The position numbers and the translations under genes were made by a program. A stretch of 9,414 nucleotides of DNA from JACCXJ01 sp052387115. Lineage in GTDB: Bacteria; Pseudomonadota; Gammaproteobacteria; JACCXJ01. Of the stretch, positions 6,230-9,414 are shown in pieces; position 1 is the stretch's first letter; each line of letters begins with the position of its first letter. The notes below the pieces were generated by a model. The model was not told where the DNA came from, searched no databases, and saw only the letters and a program-made list of their open reading frames with translations. The stretch is taken from NCBI GenBank assembly GCA_052387115.1, contig JBQTJM010000084.1:1-9414 (forward strand). The letters are read 5' to 3'.

Positions 6230-6465
6230 GTGCGCCGCGTCGCGCGTTCCTGGCGTGCCGCCTGGATCTCCGCGTCGATGTCCTCATCGGAGAGCGGCGG
6301 GAGGTTCAAGGCGTCGAGTTTGGCCAGCGACTCACCCAACCGCGCTCCGGCGGCGATTCGCGCCTCGCGTACCGTCAAGAACTCCACAAAATCCTCCACC
6401 TCCGCCAGCCGTTGCGGCGGCAGCTTCTGTAGCTTCTGAATCAGCTTGGGTAGAATCGCGGCCAT
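6226..6465 (-). CDS. Antitoxin paired with the PIN toxin (DUF2281/VapB-like)
   Basis: A 79-residue protein starting MAAILPKLIQKLQKLPPQRL and continuing AEVEDFVEFL. This is the pattern of small antitoxins beside PIN_3 toxins, with an N-terminal helical segment and an acidic C-terminal tail (LPPLSDEDIDAEIQAARQER) that would wrap the toxin. GAGGAG at 6472-6477 is 6 nt before the ATG at 6465, which fixes the start. In-frame upstream ATGs at 6471 and 6528 are less likely. The stop overlaps the toxin start, so the two are translationally coupled. The antitoxin is intact although its toxin is frameshifted. Confidence 0.72.
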   Translation of the reverse strand: MAAILPKLIQKLQKLPPQRLAEVEDFVEFLTVREARIAAGARLGESLAKLDALNLPPLSDEDIDAEIQAARQERATRRT

Positions 6466-6611
6466 ATTCATCTCCTCAAACATGCTGAGGCCCTCGCTGG
6501 GCCGGTACGGTACGAACGTCTGCGCCATGAAACGCTACCGCGTCTTTGGCGGCGGTGCAATGGCCTCGATCGGCGGGCGCTGGTTTGCCCGTAAGCCTCG
6601 ATAGCAAGCCC

Positions 6612-6644
6612 GTGGCTACTGGATCAGCCACGCCGCTAGCGTGG
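6612..6644. repeat. Two overlapping hairpins in the gene-free stretch
   Basis: GTGGCT/AGCCAC (6612-6617 with 6626-6631) and CCACGC/GCGTGG (6628-6633 with 6639-6644) share bases, so the two hairpins are mutually exclusive. The stretch 6530-7248 otherwise holds no gene I can support, only repeats. Confidence 0.4.
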
Positions 6645-6758
6645 TCTTCCCGCGGATCCACCCCGTTATAGGTTCCAGCACCTGGGCCTCCCGCCGTGAT
6701 GGTCATCGCCTCGCCCCGAAGGCGCCCCGAGTGGCGCGTGGAGACGGTTACACCCGTC

Positions 6759-6786
6759 GTAGGGGCGCACGGCCGTGAGCCCCTAC
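6759..6786. repeat. 28-bp REP-like palindrome
   Basis: GTAGGGGC (6759-6766) pairs with GCCCCTAC (6779-6786) around the perfect palindrome CACGGCCGTG (6768-6777), with a single mismatched pair. It belongs to a style of dispersed intergenic palindrome seen in many proteobacterial genomes. Confidence 0.65.
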
Positions 6787-6833
6787 CGTCGGATGCGCGA
6801 TGACCCGGTGCGAGGGGATCCAAGAAATCGTAG

Positions 6834-6860
6834 CCCGGATGAAATGTAATGTAATCCGGG
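6834..6860. repeat. REP-like hairpin CCCGGAT/ATCCGGG
   Basis: Seven-base arms 6834-6840 and 6854-6860 flank a 13-nt loop. TAGCCCGGAT...ATCCGGG is a common REP family head. It is one of several unrelated palindromes packed into 6600-7113. Confidence 0.55.
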
Positions 6861-6920
6861 GAAAGGGTTGCGGCATCGGAGGTCCCGTATTCCGCTTGGC
6901 TGGTCGCATGTTGAGCGCGG

Positions 6921-7113
6921 GGTTGGGGTGAGGCACGAACCCCAACATTTCGCGGGGGACGGGATGACGTTGGGGTTCCTACGTCACCCCAACCTACCCT
7001 GATTCGCCGAACTTGCCGCCATCAATGGAGGCGGAGGCGCCCAACTTGGCGGGCAAGCCCCCGTGTGGGTCGGAACCCTCTTTTGGGTTTCCGACGCATG
7101 GGGGACGGGTGAA
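6921..7113. repeat. ~195-bp direct repeat, left copy (flanks higBA)
   Basis: It matches 7939-8133 in the same orientation with six substitutions and two small indels by hand alignment; the first ~90 bases are identical. The left part is a nested palindrome. GGTTGGGGTGA pairs with TCACCCCAACC, and inside it GAACCCCAAC pairs with GTTGGGGTTC; alternatively it forms two side-by-side GTTGGGG/CCCCAAC hairpins. The right part has a hairpin, GTCGGAACCC against GGGTTTCCGAC with one bulge. This is a composite REP/BIME-like element. Confidence 0.85.
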
Positions 7114-7248
7114 CCGGGCGAACAATCCGCGTGCGCACAGCGCACCCGTTTGCTGTCCCGCGCCCTTGTCCTGAGCCTCCGACGTCGTCGCGTACGGGGC
7201 CGGGGTATCGGCTGGGGCGGTGGTCACGAACAGCCGAGCGCGTTCACC

Positions 7249-7542
7249 CTAAGCCGCCGCTTTCAATTCGATCTTGAGGCCAGCGCGAGTGGCCAGGGTG
7301 ATGAGCATATCCAGGCTGAACTTGTCCCACTTGCCACGCACCAGATCGGAGACACGCGACTGAGCAATCCTGAGCCGCTCAGCCGCCTCTGCCTGCGTCC
7401 AGCCACGTTCCTCGATGAGGAGACGCAAGCGTGCCATGAGATCGGCCCGCATCGCGAGTATGGCGGCCTCTTCGGGCGTGAAACCGAGATCCAGGAAAAC
7501 GTTGCCGCGGGATTCGACCATTCGGGTATCCTCGTCGTGCAT
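7249..7542 (-). CDS. higA: HigA-type antitoxin, XRE helix-turn-helix (COG5606-like)
   Basis: A 97-residue protein. NVFLDLGFTPEEAAILAMRA leads into the helix-turn-helix at about residues 48-70 (WTQAEAAERL and QSRVSDLVRGKWDKFS), the standard signature of antitoxins encoded after Gp49-like HigB toxins. It should bind the toxin and repress the shared promoter at 7868-7896. The ATG at 7540-7542 follows the toxin stop by 3 nt, and AGGAG at 7551-7555, inside the toxin gene, is 8 nt upstream, so expression is coupled. The stretch 7114-7248 downstream shows no gene or clear terminator. Confidence 0.9.
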   Translation of the reverse strand: MHDEDTRMVESRGNVFLDLGFTPEEAAILAMRADLMARLRLLIEERGWTQAEAAERLRIAQSRVSDLVRGKWDKFSLDMLITLATRAGLKIELKAAA

Positions 7543-7545
7543 GGC

Positions 7546-7860
7546 TCAATCTCCTACTGCTTTGTAGCGCCTGCGCGCCAACTCGATGTCTTCTTGGCGG
7601 GTCCGTTGCGTCTTCTTCTGGAAGGCATGCAGCACATACACGGCGTCGGCAAACTTGGCAACGTAAATGACGCGCCACTCGCCCAGCACATGCACGCGGA
7701 TCTCGTAGGCGCCCGGTCCCACCGCCGTCATGGGCTTCCAATCCGACGGCCGCGCGCCGAGCTGGACTTGCCGGAGTTCAAATCCCACCGCCCGCCGAAC
7801 CTCCGCCGGGAAGCCGCACAGATCGTCATAACTCGTACCAACGAACTTGAGCGGCTTCAT
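7546..7860 (-). CDS. higB: HigB-type toxin (phage-derived Gp49-like, RelE superfamily)
   Basis: A 104-residue protein, complete for the family: MKPLKFVGTSYDDLCGFP at the start, then RPSDWKPM, GAYEIRVHVLGEWRVIYVAK and VLHAFQKKTQRTRQ. HigB-type toxins are mRNA interferases acting on ribosome-associated messages. Toxin-first gene order is typical of HigBA. ATG 7860 is chosen because the promoter -10 box lies at 7868-7873, so the transcript would begin at or a base or two before the ATG (leaderless). An earlier in-frame start at 7896 lies in the -35 box and is unlikely. The pair sits between two long direct repeats. Confidence 0.9.
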   Translation of the reverse strand: MKPLKFVGTSYDDLCGFPAEVRRAVGFELRQVQLGARPSDWKPMTAVGPGAYEIRVHVLGEWRVIYVAKFADAVYVLHAFQKKTQRTRQEDIELARRRYKAVGD

Positions 7861-7867
7861 CGGTGAG

Positions 7868-7896
7868 ATTATATAAGTACATTGATAAGCATTCAA
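7868..7896 (-). promoter_or_regulatory. Sigma-70 promoter of higBA
   Basis: On the - strand TTGAAT (7896-7891) and TATAAT (7873-7868) are separated by exactly 17 nt. It is the clearest housekeeping-type promoter in the window. The AT-rich spacer centres on GTAC with imperfect inverted flanks (TTAT...ATAA), a plausible but unproven HigA operator. The -10 box ends 7 nt before the higB ATG. Confidence 0.75.
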
Positions 7897-7938
7897 GGTG
7901 GGTCCCGTTAGCCCGGCGCGTTGGCGCGGGTTAGCGCA

Positions 7939-8133
7939 GGTTGGGGTGAGGCACGAACCCCAACATTTCGCGGGGGACGGGATGACGTTGGGGTTCCTAC
8001 GTCACCCCAACCTACCCTGATTCGCCGCACTTGCCGCCATCAATGGAGGCGATGGAGACGCCCAACTTGGCGGGCAAGCCCCCGTGTAGGTCGGAACCCT
8101 CTTTGGGTTTCCAACGCATGGGTGATGGGTGAA
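7939..8133. repeat. ~195-bp direct repeat, right copy (flanks higBA)
   Basis: Right-hand partner of 6921-7113, in the same orientation. It differs by a 3-base insertion near 8050, a 1-base deletion in the T-run near 8101, and six substitutions. The two copies enclose 825 bp that hold higB, higA and their promoter. Confidence 0.85.
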
Positions 8134-8139
8134 TACCTT

Positions 8140-8171
8140 CGATGAATCGCATGGCTTTGCGCGATCCATCG
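8140..8171. repeat. Imperfect hairpin after the right direct repeat
   Basis: CGATGAATCGC (8140-8150) pairs with GCGATCCATCG (8161-8171) with one mismatch around a 10-nt loop. There is no T-run, so it is more likely a REP than a terminator. Confidence 0.45.
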
Positions 8172-8200
8172 GCGCCATAGGGGTGTTCGGACGCTGTTTT

Positions 8201-8228
8201 GTCGGAACCCGATGAAGCCGGTTCCGAC
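8201..8228. repeat. REP-like hairpin GTCGGAACC/GGTTCCGAC
   Basis: A perfect 9-bp stem (8201-8209 with 8220-8228) encloses a 10-nt loop. It is an inverted relative of the GTAGGTCGGAACCC hairpin inside the ~195-bp direct repeats. It lies 37 bp after the stop of the DUF1640 gene on the - strand. No T-run follows on that strand. Confidence 0.6.
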
Positions 8229-8265
8229 CTACGATGCTACCGCGTACCGGAGAATGGATTTGGGC

Positions 8266-8559
8266 TTACAAGAGCTTGGCCAGCGTCGCCATGGCGCCCA
8301 CCGCAACCACCAGCATCGCACCCAATTTGATCGTCATGCGGTATTCGAGGTCTTTCATGTCGCGGGCAAGGTCCGAACGGATCTGTTCGATCTTGACCTC
8401 AAGCTCTCGCTTAAGGTCAGCAATGTCTCGCTTCGTGGCCAGGTTCTGCTCGATGAATTCGGCCTCGGCAGCGGCCAGCGCCTCGGCCTGCTGCTCGGTG
8501 AACCCGGCTTCCTTGAGGCGCTTGGCAAATTTAAGGGTATCGAAGGCGATGGCGTTCAT
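8266..8559 (-). CDS. DUF1640-type coiled-coil membrane protein
   Basis: A 97-residue protein beginning MNAIAFDTLKFAKRLKEAGF, the typical start of small bacterial DUF1640 (CCDC90-like) proteins. Residues about 22-75 are charged and heptad-rich (TKRDIADLKRELEVKIEQIR), predicting a long coiled coil. Residues about 78-96 (TIKLGAMLVVAVGAMATLAK) form one C-terminal membrane anchor. The family has no established bacterial function; it is often found among accessory genes. No strong ribosome-binding site is seen before ATG 8559. It is transcribed toward higBA and divergently from the PepSY gene, 90 bp away. Confidence 0.82.
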   Translation of the reverse strand: MNAIAFDTLKFAKRLKEAGFTEQQAEALAAAEAEFIEQNLATKRDIADLKRELEVKIEQIRSDLARDMKDLEYRMTIKLGAMLVVAVGAMATLAKLL

Positions 8560-8649
8560 GGCGGCGGAAATGGCCCGGAGCCGTAGCGCAAAGCATAGCG
8601 CATTCCATGCCCTACGTCCAACGCGAATCGAGAAAGTACGGACCTAAGC

Positions 8650-9414
8650 ATGCGTAAACTCTTCGTGCTCATTCACCGCTACGTCGGCCTGGCGATGACG
8701 TTCTTTCTCATCCTCGTGGGCGTGACCGGCAGCGTGCTGGCCTTCTATCACGAGCTCGACCGCTGGCTCAACCCCGAGCTACTGACGGTGCCGGTGCGCG
8801 ATGGGCCGATGCTCGATCCCTTCACACTGCGCGAGCGGCCGAGATCCTCGAGCCGCGGGCACGCATCGACCAGATCAATCTCCAACGACACCCCGGCGAG
8901 GCCTACTCGGTGTGGCTGCAGCCCAAGACCGATCCCGCGACCGGCGAGGACTATGAGTGACCGTACAGTGAGCTATTCTTGGACCCCTATACCGGCGAGA
9001 AGCTCGGCGCGCGCAAGTGGGGCGAGGTATCTCTGGCGAAAGAGCACTTCCTCCCGTTTCTTTATCGCCTGCATTACAGCCTCGCGCTGCCCGAGACCAC
9101 GGGCAATCTCGGCGGTTATATCCTCGGCATCACGGCACTGCTCTGGAGCCTCGATTGTTTCGTCGGGTTTTATTTGACCTTGCCGGTGAGGCGTTACCCC
9201 CACCCTAACCCTCCCCCGCTAGCGCAGGGGAGGGAATTGGATCTCACTCCCTCGCTAGCGCAGGGGAAGGAACTTCCATTCCTCCTCCCCTGTTCGCGCT
9301 CTTTGCGAACGGGGGAGGCTGGGTGGGGGCCAAGCCCACGTTCGCGCTTACTGCGGACGGGGGAAAGCGGGAGTGGCGGCCGCCCCTTCTGGCAACGCTG
9401 GAGGCTCGCCTGGC
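8650..9414 (+). pseudogene. PepSY-type iron-regulated membrane protein (PiuB-like), disrupted and cut by the window edge
   Basis: ATG 8650 starts MRKLFVLIHRYVGLAMTFFL with the first membrane helix (about residues 10-35), then AFYHELDRWLNPELLTVPV, the classic PepSY_TM N-terminus. At 8836-8838 one base appears missing, and the frame shifts to AEILEPRARIDQINLQRHPG. A TGA at 8958-8960 interrupts the PepSY segment (GEDYE, stop, PYSELFLDPYTGE). The same frame then runs open through FLPFLYRLHYSLALPETTGN and the second helix (YILGITALLWSLDCFVGFYL) to LPVRR at 9194. A 186-bp repeat insert follows, then RPFWQRWRLAW to the edge. Proteins of this family are inner-membrane partners of siderophore receptors, probably in iron release or reduction. 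As sequenced it cannot be made in one piece. Errors in the raw sequence could explain the first two lesions but not the insert. Confidence 0.85.
9195..9380. repeat. Palindromic repeat array inserted in the PepSY gene
   Basis: Hairpins in order: CCCTCCCC/GGGGAGGG around CGCTAGCG (9209-9234); a partial second copy of that unit (9249-9270); CCTCCCC-T-GTTCGC with GCGAAC-G-GGGGAGG (9284-9297 with 9305-9318); and a degraded half unit to about 9375. Outer CCCCACCC (9199-9206) pairs with GGGTGGGG (9321-9328). The family also occurs in the MITE-like element at 579-757. The 186 bp hold no stop in the PepSY frame. Confidence 0.8.

Noticed and set aside
6527..6604. 25-residue + strand frame MKRYRVFGGGAMASIGGRWF...
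   Set aside because: It looks mildly protein-like but has no ribosome-binding site, overlaps the antitoxin leader on the other strand and is too short to support.
7063..7866. 267-codon + strand frame across higBA
   Set aside because: Antisense shadow of the toxin-antitoxin pair. It begins inside the left direct repeat.
8201..8228. Terminator for the DUF1640 gene
   Set aside because: A good stem, but on the - strand it is followed by AAAAC rather than a T-run. It matches a REP family instead.
1..9414. CRISPR array
   Set aside because: No series of short, regularly spaced direct repeats. The repeats present are palindromic and irregular.

Overview
The window looks like high-GC proteobacterial chromosome. 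A gammaproteobacterium rich in REP/MITE-type repeats (Chromatiales-like) is my best guess, from protein style and repeat families only. Its core is an iron-acquisition locus on the + strand. It has a FecI-type ECF sigma factor (1204-1710), a FecR-type anti-sigma/transducer (1803-2786) and an 835-residue TonB-dependent siderophore receptor with an N-terminal STN signalling domain (2887-5394). Such a trio normally forms a cell-surface signalling circuit: loaded receptor, through its STN domain, to FecR across the inner membrane, to the sigma factor, to receptor transcription. A PepSY-type inner-membrane protein gene, a usual partner of such receptors, lies at 8650 and runs off the right edge. 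It is separated from the receptor by about 3.25 kb of accessory DNA and is itself damaged.

Left flank (1-1203): the start of a small secreted protein on the - strand (1-232), then about 970 bases without a convincing gene. That stretch holds three palindromes built on TGCGACA/TGTCGCA, a 282-bp MITE-like inverted-repeat element (523-804) and an intrinsic terminator (944-969) with no gene in front of it.

Accessory block (5395-8649): a truncated REP-associated transposase fused to a truncated HigB-type toxin remnant; an antitoxin with a frameshifted PIN-domain toxin; a gene-free stretch of REP-like palindromes; an intact HigB/HigA-type toxin-antitoxin pair with its own consensus-like promoter, bracketed by two ~195-bp direct repeats; and a DUF1640-type coiled-coil membrane protein. 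All of these genes except the transposase fragment are on the - strand, opposite to the iron genes.

Right edge (8650-9414): the PepSY gene has a -1 frameshift, an in-frame TGA and a 186-bp insertion made of palindromic repeats. The insertion is stop-free and keeps the reading frame, so recognisable PepSY sequence resumes after it.

I see no wholly new defence or biosynthetic system. The most interesting material is the repeat biology: an in-frame palindromic insert, a repeat-bracketed toxin-antitoxin cassette and a MITE-like element. The 21-bp element shared by the leaders of fecR and the receptor gene is also worth checking.
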